Assembly: GCA_963717695.1 (NCBI GenBank)
Contig: CAVQWR010000007.1
Span: 248,001 to 312,000 of the forward strand
Length of the DNA stretch: 64,000 nt
Reading direction: 5' to 3'
DNA from: CAIWHR01 sp963717695
GTDB lineage: Bacteria > Pseudomonadota > Gammaproteobacteria > Burkholderiales > Casimicrobiaceae
Part shown: positions 8,692 to 17,502 of the stretch, piece after piece
Numbering within the stretch: the stretch's first letter is position 1
How the letters are laid out: the number at the start of each line of letters is the position of its first letter
Position numbers and translations under genes: made by a program
Notes under the pieces: model-generated
Databases searched by the model: none
What the model was told of the DNA's origin: nothing
Seen by the model: only the letters and a program-made list of their open reading frames with translations

Positions 8692-10422
8692 TCAGGGAGC
8701 CGAAAGTCTACTCCGAATGAAGGCGACGATCTCGCCGATCGGGACGGCGGTGGCGGCATCATCGCGCCGCCCCTGGTACTCGACCTTGCCTTCCTTCATG
8801 CCCCGCTCGCCAAGGGTGACCCGGTGCGGGATGCCGATCAGCTCGAGGTCAGCAAACATCACGCCAGGACGCAGGCCGCGATCGTCGAGCAGCACGTCGA
8901 CTCCTGCGGCCTCGAGCTCCGCGTGAAGCCGGTCCGCCAGCGCGCGCACCTCGTCGTTGCGGTCGTACCCGATGGGCGCCAGGGCGACGGTAAAGGGGGC
9001 GAGCGGCTCGGGCCATACGATCCCCTTCTCGTCGTGGTTCTGTTCGATCGCGGCGGCGACGACGCGGGTGATGCCGATGCCGTAGCACCCCATTTCGATC
9101 AGCTTCGCCTGCCCCAGCGCGTCAAGGTACGTCGCGTTCATGTCCTGCGAGTAGCGGGTCCCGAGGGCGAACACGTGGCCGACCTCGATGCCCCGGAGGA
9201 TCTCGAGCGTGCCCTTGCCGTCCGGCGAGGGGTCGCCGGCGACGACGTTGCGCACGTCGGCCACCGTGTCGGGAACGCGGCAGTCGCGGCCGAAGTTGAC
9301 GCCGCGCAGGTGAAAATCGGGCTCGTTCGCGCCGCACACGAAATCGGCCATTGCGGCGACCGCGCGGTCGGCGATGAGGGGCAGGTCCGACGCGATCCCC
9401 ACGGGGCCGAGATAGCCCGGACGGCAGCCGGTCGCGGCAACGATCTCCGCCTCGCTCGCCCAGCGGAACTTGCCGAGGCCAGGGATCTTGCTGACCTTCA
9501 CCTCGTTGAGCGTGTGATCGCCGCGGATCAGCAGCATGTGAATGCGCGCCGGCCCGCTTTCCGCGTCGACCGCGAGCATGATGCACTTCACGGTGCGGGC
9601 GAGCGGAAGACCGAGCAGCTGCGCGACCTCCTCGCAGGTTTCCTGGCCGGGGGTCGGAACCTTCTGCACCGGCTCGGCGGGATCCGGCCGTGCGCCAGCG
9701 GGCGCGAGCGCCTCCGCGAGCTCGATGTTCGCCGCGTAGTCGGATGCGGGGCACCAGGCGATCGCGTCCTCGCCGGAATCCGCGAGCACCTGGAATTCGT
9801 GCGAGGCGCTGCCGCCGATCTGCCCCGTGTCGGCGGCGACCGCACGGAACTTCAGTCCCATCCGCGAGAAGATCCTCGCGTACGCGTCGTACATCGCCTG
9901 ATAGGACGCGAGCATCGCGTCGCGGTCGACGTCGAACGAGTACGCGTCCTTCATCACGAACTCGCGCGAGCGCATCACGCCGAAGCGCGGGCGCACCTCG
10001 TCGCGGAATTTCGTCTGGATGTGGTAGAAATTGATCGGCATCTGCTTGTAGCTCGCGATCTCCTTCCGCGCGAGATCGGTGATCACCTCTTCCGATGTCG
10101 GCTGCACGATGAAGTCGCGCTGGTGCCGGTCCTTGAGACGCAGGAGCTCCGGCCCGTACTTGCCCCAGCGACCCGTCTCCTGCCACAGCTCGGCCGGCTG
10201 CACGACGGGCATCAGCAATTCGATCGCGCCGGCGCGATTCATCTCCTCGCGCACGATCGCCTCGACCTTGCGCAGCACGCGCAGGCCGAGCGGCAGCCAC
10301 GTGTAGATGCCGGCGGCGAGGCGCCGGATCATGGCCGCGCGCAGCATCAGCCGATGGCTCGTCACCTCCGCTTCGGCGGGGGCTTCCTTCAGGGTGGGGA
10401 GATAGAACTTCGAAATGCGCAT
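8692..10422 (-). CDS. proS: Prolyl-tRNA synthetase (bacterial type)
   Basis: A 576-residue class II synthetase charging tRNA(Pro). The N-terminal MRISKFYLPTLKEAP and motif 2/3 regions (FRDEVRPRFGVMRSREFVMKD, GCYGIGITRVVAAAIEQ) are intact. The YbaK-like editing insertion occupies roughly residues 230-390 and includes KCIMLAVD, with a C-terminal anticodon domain. An ATG at 10422 gives the full usual length. It is the first gene of the minus-strand run, preceded by the usp terminator. No frameshift. Confidence 0.97.
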   Translation of the reverse strand: MRISKFYLPTLKEAPAEAEVTSHRLMLRAAMIRRLAAGIYTWLPLGLRVLRKVEAIVREEMNRAGAIELLMPVVQPAELWQETGRWGKYGPELLRLKDRHQRDFIVQPTSEEVITDLARKEIASYKQMPINFYHIQTKFRDEVRPRFGVMRSREFVMKDAYSFDVDRDAMLASYQAMYDAYARIFSRMGLKFRAVAADTGQIGGSASHEFQVLADSGEDAIAWCPASDYAANIELAEALAPAGARPDPAEPVQKVPTPGQETCEEVAQLLGLPLARTVKCIMLAVDAESGPARIHMLLIRGDHTLNEVKVSKIPGLGKFRWASEAEIVAATGCRPGYLGPVGIASDLPLIADRAVAAMADFVCGANEPDFHLRGVNFGRDCRVPDTVADVRNVVAGDPSPDGKGTLEILRGIEVGHVFALGTRYSQDMNATYLDALGQAKLIEMGCYGIGITRVVAAAIEQNHDEKGIVWPEPLAPFTVALAPIGYDRNDEVRALADRLHAELEAAGVDVLLDDRGLRPGVMFADLELIGIPHRVTLGERGMKEGKVEYQGRRDDAATAVPIGEIVAFIRSRLSAP

Positions 10423-10509
10423 GGCACTGTTTTTGTTGAAAAAAGGGATTGTAACCGACGGCGGGTGCGCGCCGCGACCGGCTTGACGAACTTTTGCGGA
10501 AAGAGCAGA

Positions 10510-10528
10510 GGGCGCCGCTTGGGCGCCC
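10510..10528 (-). terminator. Hairpin terminator downstream of usp
   Basis: GGGCGCC, a four-base loop and GGCGCCC form a perfect stem between the usp stop and proS, followed on the minus strand by a pyrimidine-rich stretch. It separates usp from the proS run. Confidence 0.6.
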
Positions 10529-10592
10529 TCGCGCGGGACGATGGCCGTCCCGTCCCGATCCCTGGCGCGGCGGATGCCGCGCGAACCTCGTG

Positions 10593-11036
10593 CTACCGGA
10601 CGACGATCACCGGGAGCTTGGTGTGCGTCAGCACCTTCTGCGTCTCGCTGCCGAGAAGCATCGCGGAGATGCCGCGCCGCCCGTGCGATGCCATCACGAT
10701 GGCGTCGGCCTTGTGCTTCTTGGCGGCGGCGAGGATCGCTTCCCACGGTGCCGCAGCGATCGTGTACGCCGAGGCGGTGTCGACGCCAGCCGCAACCGAC
10801 TTCGCAACTGCGGCGTCGAGGATCTTCTTCGCATCCTCGGCGGCGAGCTTCGCATATTCCTTGCGCGAGACGGGCTCGTAGACAACGCCGTCGGCGTAGG
10901 CCGGCAGCGGGTAATCGGGTGCCGCGTAGAAGACCGTGACCTTCGCGCCAATGCCTTGCGCGAGCATGACCGCGTGCGTCAACGCCTTGTCGGAAAGCTT
11001 CGATCCATCGGTGGCGACCAGCAGGTTCTTGTACAT
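10593..11036 (-). CDS. Universal stress protein (UspA family)
   Basis: A 147-residue single-domain Usp: MYKNLLVATDGSKLSDKAL at the N-terminus and MASHGRRGISAMLLGSETQ at the nucleotide-binding loop. The loop keeps the second glycine and the GS but has Ala where the first glycine usually sits. The start at 11036 is chosen because AAAGGGA lies just upstream at the right distance; the in-frame ATG further out would bury it. It is divergent from ccoI across an FNR box, as expected for an anaerobiosis-induced Usp. Confidence 0.92.
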   Translation of the reverse strand: MYKNLLVATDGSKLSDKALTHAVMLAQGIGAKVTVFYAAPDYPLPAYADGVVYEPVSRKEYAKLAAEDAKKILDAAVAKSVAAGVDTASAYTIAAAPWEAILAAAKKHKADAIVMASHGRRGISAMLLGSETQKVLTHTKLPVIVVR

Positions 11037-11108
11037 ATGCGTCCCTTTCACGGAAACGGCAGCGACGAGCTTGCAATGACAGTCTCCCCCGCGAGCATCG
11101 GCTCGGCG

Positions 11109-11122
11109 TTGACCGAAATCAA
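11109..11122. promoter_or_regulatory. FNR/ANR box between usp and ccoI
   Basis: TTGAC-CGAA-ATCAA closely matches the FNR consensus TTGAT-N4-ATCAA. It lies 72 bases from the usp start and 75 bases from the chosen ccoI start, so it could activate either or both divergent genes under low oxygen. The likely regulator is encoded at 19974-20777. Confidence 0.75.
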
Positions 11123-11197
11123 CAGAGCGTTGCCGAGGGTCAAGCGGAGCGGCATTTCCGATTGACCGGGTCCTTGCGGCCCTCTAGATTCGACCGG

Positions 11198-13762
11198 ATG
11201 CCCGCGCCCTCCATTTCGGAAACCGTCGACGCCCTCGGCACGCCTGCGCGCGCCGGCGGCACCGATGCCGCTTCGGCGCACTGCTATCACTGCGGGCTGC
11301 CCAATCCCGTGTCGCCGCGCTGGCAGGCGTTCCTGAACGGCGCGTCGCGCAGCTTCTGCTGTGCCGGATGCCGCGGAGTCGCGCAGACCATCCACGCGGC
11401 CGGCCTCGACGGGTTCTACCTGCGCCGCACCGAGAACGCCGACACGCCGGTCCCGGCCGACGCACTCGAGGACGAGTGGTCGCACTGGGACCATCCCGAC
11501 GCGCAGGCGGCGTTCGTGCGGCCGGCGGGCGAGGGGCGGGCGGAGGTTTCACTGCTGCTCGAAGGCATCCACTGCGGCGCGTGCATCTGGCTCATCGAGT
11601 CGTGGCTCGCGCGGCAACCGGGCATCGCCGGCGCCAGCGTGAATTTCGCGACGCGCCGCGCGCTCGTCACGCTCGATCCCGGGCAAACGACGCTGTCTCG
11701 GATCCTGCGCGCCGTCGCCACGATCGGCTACCGCGCGCACCCGTACGACCCGGCGCGGCGCGAGGCGCTCGCGCGGCGCGAGTCGCGCACCATGCTGCTG
11801 CGCATGGCGGTGGCGCTCCTCGCGATGATGCAGGTGATGATGTTCGCGGTGCCGACGTATATCACGGTCGACGGCGTCGAGCCGGCGCACCAGCGGCTGC
11901 TCGAATGGGCGAGCCTCACGCTCACCCTCCCGTCGATCCTGTACTGCGCGGCGCCGTTCTTCCGCGGCGCGTGGCGCGACCTCGTGCACCTTCGCCCGGG
12001 CATGGACGTCCCGGTCGCGCTCGGCCTCGGCGCCGCGTTCCTCGCGAGCGCGTGGGCGACCTTCAGCGGCGAAGGGCCGGTCTATTACGACTCGGTCACG
12101 ATGTTCATCGCGCTGCTTCTCGTCGCGCGCTATGTCGAGCAGATCGCACGGCGGCGCGCGGGTGACGCCATCGAGTCGGTCGCGCGCGCCGGCCCTGCGA
12201 CCGCGGAACGGCTGGTTGCGTGGCCCGCGCGCCGCGAGACCGCGACGGTCGCCGCGGTGTCGCTCGCCGCCGGCGATTTCGTCATCGTGCGTCCCGGCGC
12301 TTCGCTTCCGGCTGACGGCATCGTGGTCGAGGGCCGCGCGAGCGTCGAGGAGGCGATCCTGACCGGTGAATCGCTGCCACGGACGCGAACGGTCGGCGAC
12401 GCCGTGCTCGCAGGCAGCGTCGTACGTGACGGCGCGCTCGTACTCGCCGTCACGGCCGCGGGCGCCGCGACGCGGCTCGCGTCGATCGAGCGGCTGGTCG
12501 AGCGCGCCGGCAGCGAGCGGCCGCGCCTCGCCCGCATCGCGGACCGCGTCGCGCGCTGGTTCGTCGCGGCACTTCTCCTGGTCGCGGCGCTCACCGCGGT
12601 CGCGTGGTGGCACCTCGACCCGGCGCGCGCGCTGGCGGTGACGTTCGCGGTGCTGGTCGTCTCCTGCCCGTGCGCATTGTCGCTCGCCACGCCCGCGGCG
12701 CTCGCCGCTGCCGCCGGCGCGCTCGGCCGCCGCCGCGTGGTGATCGCGCGCGCCGACGCGCTCGAATCGCTCGCGCGCGTCACGCATGTCGTCTTCGACA
12801 AGACCGGCACCCTCACCACGGGCCGGCTTTCGCTGGTCGACACCATCGTCTCCGCCGAAATGACGAGCGACGAAGCGGTTGCGCTTGCGGCGGCGCTCGA
12901 AGCCGTGTCCGAGCATCCGATTGCCCGCGCGTTTATCGACGCGGGCGGCAAGCACGCCGAGATTCCGGTCCAGTCGCCTTCCGTCGTGCCGGGGCATGGC
13001 GTCGAAGGCATCGTCGCCGGTCGCATCGTGCGCCTCGGCACGCTCCCGTTCGCCGCCGCGTTGTCAGGCACCCTGGCGCCGCATCCAACCGCGGACGCGC
13101 ATTCGTCGGCAACGATCGTGACGATGGGCGACGCGCGGGGCATCATCGCGTCGTTCGTGCTGGCCGATGCGCTGCGGCCGGACGCGAAGGCGCTGATCGA
13201 ACGATTGCGCGCGCTTGGCGTAGTGTCGATGCTTCTGTCGGGCGACCGCGCGTCGACGGTCGCGGCGGCGGCCGCGGCGCTCGGCATCGACGACGCGCGC
13301 GGCGACGCGCTCCCGGAGGAGAAGCGCAGCGCGATCGGAGAGCTGCAGGCATGCGGCGCGGTGGTCGCGATGGTCGGCGACGGCGTCAACGACGCGCCCT
13401 CGCTGGCCCAGGCGCAGGTGTCGATCAGCCTCGGCACGGCGACGCCACTTGCGCAGTGGACGGCGGATGTCGTCGTGCTGGCCGACGCGCTCGTCCCCAT
13501 TGCCGACGCCATTGCGCACGCCCGGCGCACGCTCGCCATCGTCCGCGAAAATCTCGGCTGGGCGTTCGCCTACAACCTCGTCGCGATTCCGGCGGCCGCC
13601 TTCGGCTTCGTCACGCCGCTCGTGGCGGCGCTCGGCATGTCGGTGTCGTCGCTCGTCGTCGTCGGCAATGCGGTGCGGCTCGCGCGGATCCGCGGTGATT
13701 CGCGACCCGCGCGCAGGGTAGCGATTCGTTCGCGCGGCCCGATGCGACGCGATGCCGCATGA
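11198..13762 (+). CDS. ccoI: Copper-transporting P1B-type ATPase CcoI/FixI
   Basis: CcoI exports copper for insertion into the cbb3 oxidase. The 854-residue protein starts with a cysteine-rich CYHCGLP ... FCCAGC region typical of FixI, then a heavy-metal domain with GIHCGACIWLIE. The membrane metal site is SCPCALSLATP, the phosphorylation loop DKTGTLTTG, and the hinge MVGDGVNDAPSLAQA. I chose the ATG at 11198; a TTG at 11162 in frame would add 12 residues. It begins the plus-strand cco locus and overlaps or abuts ccoS. Confidence 0.95.
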   Translation: MPAPSISETVDALGTPARAGGTDAASAHCYHCGLPNPVSPRWQAFLNGASRSFCCAGCRGVAQTIHAAGLDGFYLRRTENADTPVPADALEDEWSHWDHPDAQAAFVRPAGEGRAEVSLLLEGIHCGACIWLIESWLARQPGIAGASVNFATRRALVTLDPGQTTLSRILRAVATIGYRAHPYDPARREALARRESRTMLLRMAVALLAMMQVMMFAVPTYITVDGVEPAHQRLLEWASLTLTLPSILYCAAPFFRGAWRDLVHLRPGMDVPVALGLGAAFLASAWATFSGEGPVYYDSVTMFIALLLVARYVEQIARRRAGDAIESVARAGPATAERLVAWPARRETATVAAVSLAAGDFVIVRPGASLPADGIVVEGRASVEEAILTGESLPRTRTVGDAVLAGSVVRDGALVLAVTAAGAATRLASIERLVERAGSERPRLARIADRVARWFVAALLLVAALTAVAWWHLDPARALAVTFAVLVVSCPCALSLATPAALAAAAGALGRRRVVIARADALESLARVTHVVFDKTGTLTTGRLSLVDTIVSAEMTSDEAVALAAALEAVSEHPIARAFIDAGGKHAEIPVQSPSVVPGHGVEGIVAGRIVRLGTLPFAAALSGTLAPHPTADAHSSATIVTMGDARGIIASFVLADALRPDAKALIERLRALGVVSMLLSGDRASTVAAAAAALGIDDARGDALPEEKRSAIGELQACGAVVAMVGDGVNDAPSLAQAQVSISLGTATPLAQWTADVVVLADALVPIADAIAHARRTLAIVRENLGWAFAYNLVAIPAAAFGFVTPLVAALGMSVSSLVVVGNAVRLARIRGDSRPARRVAIRSRGPMRRDAA

Positions 13763-13775
13763 CGCCGCGGCGCCG

Positions 13776-14009
13776 ATGGACATCCTGATCCTGCTGATCC
13801 CGCTCTCCGTCGCGCTGGTGCTCGCGATCGGTGCGGGCTTCTGGTGGTCGGTCAGGAGCGGACAGTTCGACGACCTCGAGGGACCCGCGTACCGGATTCT
13901 CGACGACGACGACACCGGTGTCGCACCGACGCACGAAACCGATGCCCTCGCGCCGCCGCGACAGGACCAGTTGACCTCGATCAAAGTTCCCGGAGATACG
14001 CCCCATTAG
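13776..14009 (+). CDS. ccoS: cbb3 oxidase maturation protein CcoS
   Basis: A 77-residue protein with one N-terminal membrane helix (MDILILLIPLSVALVLAIG) followed by the family motif FWWSVRSGQFDDLEGPAYR. CcoS is needed for cofactor insertion into CcoN. An earlier in-frame ATG at 13752 overlaps the ccoI stop, but family members start at MDIL, so 13776 is preferred. Confidence 0.93.
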   Translation: MDILILLIPLSVALVLAIGAGFWWSVRSGQFDDLEGPAYRILDDDDTGVAPTHETDALAPPRQDQLTSIKVPGDTPH

Positions 14010-14152
14010 TATCGCGCGTTTGGTGAAATAGGCGTGTTCGACGAGTCGATGCGCCAGAGGGCGCTGGCGAAGCGGAACGCCATTCCGTCATGTCGCGGTC
14101 GCGGCGGGCGGCGCCAGGAACGACGATCCACTGAAACGCGGGGGCAGACGCA

Positions 14153-15592
14153 ATGAGTTCGGCGAGCGCGACGACGTTCAATTACAAGGTGGTGCGCCAG
14201 TTTGCGATCATGACGGTCGTCTGGGGCATCGTGGGCATGCTGGTCGGCGTCATCATCGCCGCGCAGCTGCTGTGGCCCGAGCTCAACTTCGACATTCCCT
14301 GGCTCTCCTACGGCCGCCTCCGGCCGCTCCACACCAACGCGGTGATCTTCGCGTTCGGCGGCTGCGCGCTGTTCTCGACGTCGTATTACGTGGTTCAGCG
14401 CACCTGCCAGGTGCGGCTCTTTTCCGACAAGCTCGCGGCGTTCACGTTCTGGGGCTGGCAGCTCGTCATCGTGCTCGCGGCGATCACGCTGCCGCTCGGC
14501 TGGACGACCAGCAAGGAGTACGCGGAGCTCGAGTGGCCGATCGACCTCCTGATCACCGTCGTCTGGGTTGCCTACGCCGTCGTGTTCTTCGGCACCATCG
14601 TGCTGCGCAAGACACCGCACATCTACGTCGCCAACTGGTTTTACGCGGCATATATCCTGACCATTGCGGTGCTGCACATCGTCAACAGCGCCGAGATGCC
14701 CGTCTCGTTCCTGCCGATGAAGTCGTATTCCGCGTACGCCGGCGCGCAGGACGCGATGATCCAGTGGTGGTACGGCCACAACGCGGTCGGCTTCTTCCTG
14801 ACCGCGGGCTTCCTCGGAATCATGTATTACTTCGTGCCGAAGCAGGCGGGGCGGCCGATCTATTCGTACCGGCTGTCGGTGGTGCATTTCTGGGCGCTGA
14901 TCTTCACGTACATGTGGGCGGGCCCGCACCACCTGCACTACACGGCGCTGCCCGATTGGACGCAGTCGCTCGGGATGATTTTTTCCCTGATCCTGCTGGC
15001 GCCGTCGTGGGGCGGCATGATCAACGGCATGATGACGCTGTCGGGTGCGTGGTACAAGCTGCGCGAGGACCCGATCCTCAAGTTCATGATCGTCTCGCTG
15101 TCCTTCTACGGGATGAGCACGTTCGAGGGTCCGATGATGTCGATCAAGACAGTCAACGCGCTGTCGCACTACACCGACTGGACGATCGGCCACGTGCACT
15201 CCGGCGCGCTCGGCTGGGTCGCGTTCATCTCGATCGGCGCGATGTACTACCTCATCCCGCGGATGTTCGGCAAGGCCGAGATGTGGTCGGTGAAGCTCAT
15301 CACGGCGCACTTCTGGATCGCGACGATCGGGGTCGTGCTCTACATCGCCGCGATGTGGATTGCCGGCGTGATGCAGGGCCTCATGTGGCGTGCGGTGAAC
15401 GCCGACGGCACGCTGACCTACGCGTTCGTCGAGAGCGTGAAGGCGACGTATCCGTTCTACGCCATCCGGCTGGTCGGCGGTCTCCTGTTCCTCGCCGGCA
15501 TGCTGATCATGGCCTACAACGTCATCCGCACGGTCAGCGGCGGCAAGGCCGTCGACGCGCCGATCCCGGCATTCGTGCCGGCGCACGCGTAA
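14153..15592 (+). CDS. ccoN: Cytochrome c oxidase cbb3-type subunit I, CcoN
   Basis: The catalytic haem-copper subunit, 479 residues with about 12 membrane helices. It reduces oxygen at the haem b3-CuB centre and pumps protons at very low oxygen. Conserved pieces include PLHTNAVIFAFGGCALFST, WWYGHNAVGFFLTAGFLG, WAGPHHLHYTALPDW (CuB histidines) and IGHVHSGALGWVAF. It starts 143 bases after ccoS; I saw no FNR box in that gap, so expression may come partly from the ccoI promoter. Confidence 0.98.
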   Translation: MSSASATTFNYKVVRQFAIMTVVWGIVGMLVGVIIAAQLLWPELNFDIPWLSYGRLRPLHTNAVIFAFGGCALFSTSYYVVQRTCQVRLFSDKLAAFTFWGWQLVIVLAAITLPLGWTTSKEYAELEWPIDLLITVVWVAYAVVFFGTIVLRKTPHIYVANWFYAAYILTIAVLHIVNSAEMPVSFLPMKSYSAYAGAQDAMIQWWYGHNAVGFFLTAGFLGIMYYFVPKQAGRPIYSYRLSVVHFWALIFTYMWAGPHHLHYTALPDWTQSLGMIFSLILLAPSWGGMINGMMTLSGAWYKLREDPILKFMIVSLSFYGMSTFEGPMMSIKTVNALSHYTDWTIGHVHSGALGWVAFISIGAMYYLIPRMFGKAEMWSVKLITAHFWIATIGVVLYIAAMWIAGVMQGLMWRAVNADGTLTYAFVESVKATYPFYAIRLVGGLLFLAGMLIMAYNVIRTVSGGKAVDAPIPAFVPAHA

Positions 15593-15602
15593 GGGGCGCA
15601 CC

Positions 15603-16217
15603 ATGAGAATCAACCAGGAATTCCTCGAGAAGAACATCGGCTGGATGATTGCGGGCATCGTGCTGCTCATCAGCTTCGGCGGCCTCGTCGAGATCGTGCC
15701 GCTCTATTTTCAGAAATCGACGACGGAGCCGGTCGCGGGCGTCAACCCTTACACGCCACTGCAGCTGGCGGGGCGCGACATCTATCAGCGGGAGGGATGC
15801 TACAACTGCCACTCGCAGATGATCCGGCCGTTCCGCGCCGAAACGGAGCGCTACGGCCCGTACTCGGTTGCCGGCGAGTTCGTCTACGACCACCCGTTCC
15901 AGTGGGGCAGCAAGCGCACCGGCCCCGACCTCGCCCGCGTCGGCGCGCGGTATTCCGACGACTGGCACCGCGCGCATCTCAACAATCCGCGTGACGTCGT
16001 CCCGGAGTCCAACATGCCGGGTTACCCGTGGCTCGCGAAGAACGCTGCGGATGCCGACGGCATCCAGGCGCACATGGTGGCACTGCGTCGGGTCGGCGTG
16101 CCGTACTCCGACAAGGAGATTGCCGACGCGCCGGGCGCACTCAAGGGCCGTACCGAGCAGGACGCGCTGATCGCGTACCTGCAGAACCTCGGCGTCGCGA
16201 TGAAGAATGCGAGGTAG
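15603..16217 (+). CDS. ccoO: cbb3 oxidase monohaem cytochrome c subunit, CcoO
   Basis: A 204-residue subunit with one N-terminal membrane anchor and a single CxxCH haem site in EGCYNCHSQMIRPF. TGPDLARVG and the later SNMPGYPW supply the axial methionine region. It passes electrons from CcoP to CcoN. It begins 10 bases after ccoN and ends 3 bases before ccoQ. Confidence 0.98.
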   Translation: MRINQEFLEKNIGWMIAGIVLLISFGGLVEIVPLYFQKSTTEPVAGVNPYTPLQLAGRDIYQREGCYNCHSQMIRPFRAETERYGPYSVAGEFVYDHPFQWGSKRTGPDLARVGARYSDDWHRAHLNNPRDVVPESNMPGYPWLAKNAADADGIQAHMVALRRVGVPYSDKEIADAPGALKGRTEQDALIAYLQNLGVAMKNAR

Positions 16218-16220
16218 CCG

Positions 16221-16415
16221 ATGAACCTCTTCACCTACCTCAGCAGCGCCGCGACCGTCGTGAGCTTCGTCGTGTTCATCGGCATCGTCCTGTGGGCCTA
16301 CAGCAACCGGCGGCGCCCGGCGTTCGACGAAGCGGCCAACGCGCCGTTCGCATTGGCTGACGAAACCATCGCGGGCGCGCAGATCGCGCCCCAACGCGCG
16401 GAGCGTCGTACATGA
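16221..16415 (+). CDS. ccoQ: cbb3 oxidase small subunit CcoQ
   Basis: A 64-residue membrane peptide with one helix (residues about 12-28) and WAYSNRRRPAFDEAANAPF, the family hallmark. CcoQ stabilises the assembled oxidase, notably on exposure to oxygen. Its stop overlaps the ccoP start (ATGA). Confidence 0.93.
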   Translation: MNLFTYLSSAATVVSFVVFIGIVLWAYSNRRRPAFDEAANAPFALADETIAGAQIAPQRAERRT

Positions 16416-17380
16416 ATCAATTCACGTCGAATTTCTGGAGCTGGTACATCATCGTCCTGACGCTCGGCTCCATCGCGTTCTGCGCGTGGCTGCTGTGGAA
16501 GATGAGCAAGTCGAAGGCGGTGATCGGCGTGCTGCCGACCGCGACGGGACCTGGCGGCAAGCAGGTCGAGCTCACCGGCCACGTCTGGGACGGCGACCTC
16601 GCCGAATACAATAACCCGCTGCCGCGCTGGTGGATGTGGCTGTTCTGGATCACCATCGCGTTCGGCCTCGTCTATCTCGTCCTGTATCCGGGGCTCGGCA
16701 ACTTCGCGGGCGTCCTCAACTGGACGTCGACCGGCGCCTTCAAGGCGGAGACCGCGGAGGCCGACGCGAGGCTGAAGCCGCTCTACGACAAGTACGTGAC
16801 GATGGAACTGCCGGCGATCGCCGCCGATCCGCAGGGCCGCGCGATGGGCGAGCGCATCTTCCTCAACAACTGCGCCCCGTGCCACGGCTCCGATGCGGGC
16901 GGCGGTCAGGGATTTCCGAACCTGCGCGACACCGACTGGCTCTACGGCGGCGCGCCCGAGCAGATCGTGCAGTCGGTCACCGGTGGCCGGATGGGCGTGA
17001 TGCCGGCGCTCGGGGCGACGATCGGCGAGGAAGGCGTGAAGAACGTCGCCGCGTACGTCCGCACGCTGTCCGGACTGCCGAGCGACAAGCAGAGGGCGGC
17101 GCAGGGCAAGGCCACGTTCGACACGAACTGCGCCGCCTGCCACGGTCCCGAAGGCAAGGGCAACCAGGCCATCGGCGCACCCAACCTGACCGACAACGTC
17201 TGGCTCTACGGCAGCTCGGAGGCGACGATTGCCTACGGCGTCAACAACGGCCGTCACCTCACCGGGGATGCGGAGCACACGCCGATGCCGTCGTTCAGGA
17301 ACGTCCTGGGGCCCGCCCGGATCAATCTCGTTGGCGCCTACGTCTGGAGCCTGTCGAACAAGACGCCGGCCGGCAAGTAG
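16412..17380 (+). CDS. ccoP: cbb3 oxidase dihaem cytochrome c subunit, CcoP
   Basis: A 322-residue subunit with two N-terminal helices, the CcoP motif GHVWDGDLAEYNNPLPRWW and two haem c sites: NNCAPCHGSDAGGG and TNCAACHGPEGKG, each with a downstream methionine region (GGRMGVMPALG; HTPMPSF). It receives electrons from soluble or membrane cytochrome c. Translationally coupled to ccoQ. Confidence 0.98.
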   Translation: MNQFTSNFWSWYIIVLTLGSIAFCAWLLWKMSKSKAVIGVLPTATGPGGKQVELTGHVWDGDLAEYNNPLPRWWMWLFWITIAFGLVYLVLYPGLGNFAGVLNWTSTGAFKAETAEADARLKPLYDKYVTMELPAIAADPQGRAMGERIFLNNCAPCHGSDAGGGQGFPNLRDTDWLYGGAPEQIVQSVTGGRMGVMPALGATIGEEGVKNVAAYVRTLSGLPSDKQRAAQGKATFDTNCAACHGPEGKGNQAIGAPNLTDNVWLYGSSEATIAYGVNNGRHLTGDAEHTPMPSFRNVLGPARINLVGAYVWSLSNKTPAGK

Positions 17381-17433
17381 GGTTTGCATTCGCCGCCGCG
17401 GGGTCGTCCCGCCGCGGCGACGCGATTTCAGGC

Positions 17434-17471
17434 AGGGTGCCCGAGCAGCGTGGCGACGGCGCCCTTTTTTT
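17434..17471 (+). terminator. Terminator between ccoP and ccoG
   Basis: AGGGTGCC pairs with GGCGCCCT (one G-T pair) around a 16-base loop and is followed directly by a run of seven Ts. This looks like a rho-independent terminator closing or attenuating the ccoNOQP message ahead of ccoG. Confidence 0.6.
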
Positions 17472-17502
17472 CCATAGCGAACGAGAGCGGATAATCGTCA
17501 CC

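Noticed and set aside
8215..10881. An 888-codon open frame on the plus strand opposite proS and usp
   Set aside because: It is the antisense shadow of clear genes, a common effect of very high third-position GC; its translation is rich in Arg, His and Asp repeats without any domain.
11549..13539. Long minus-strand frames (482 and 469 codons) opposite ccoI
   Set aside because: Antisense shadows of a fully conserved P-type ATPase; low-complexity translations.
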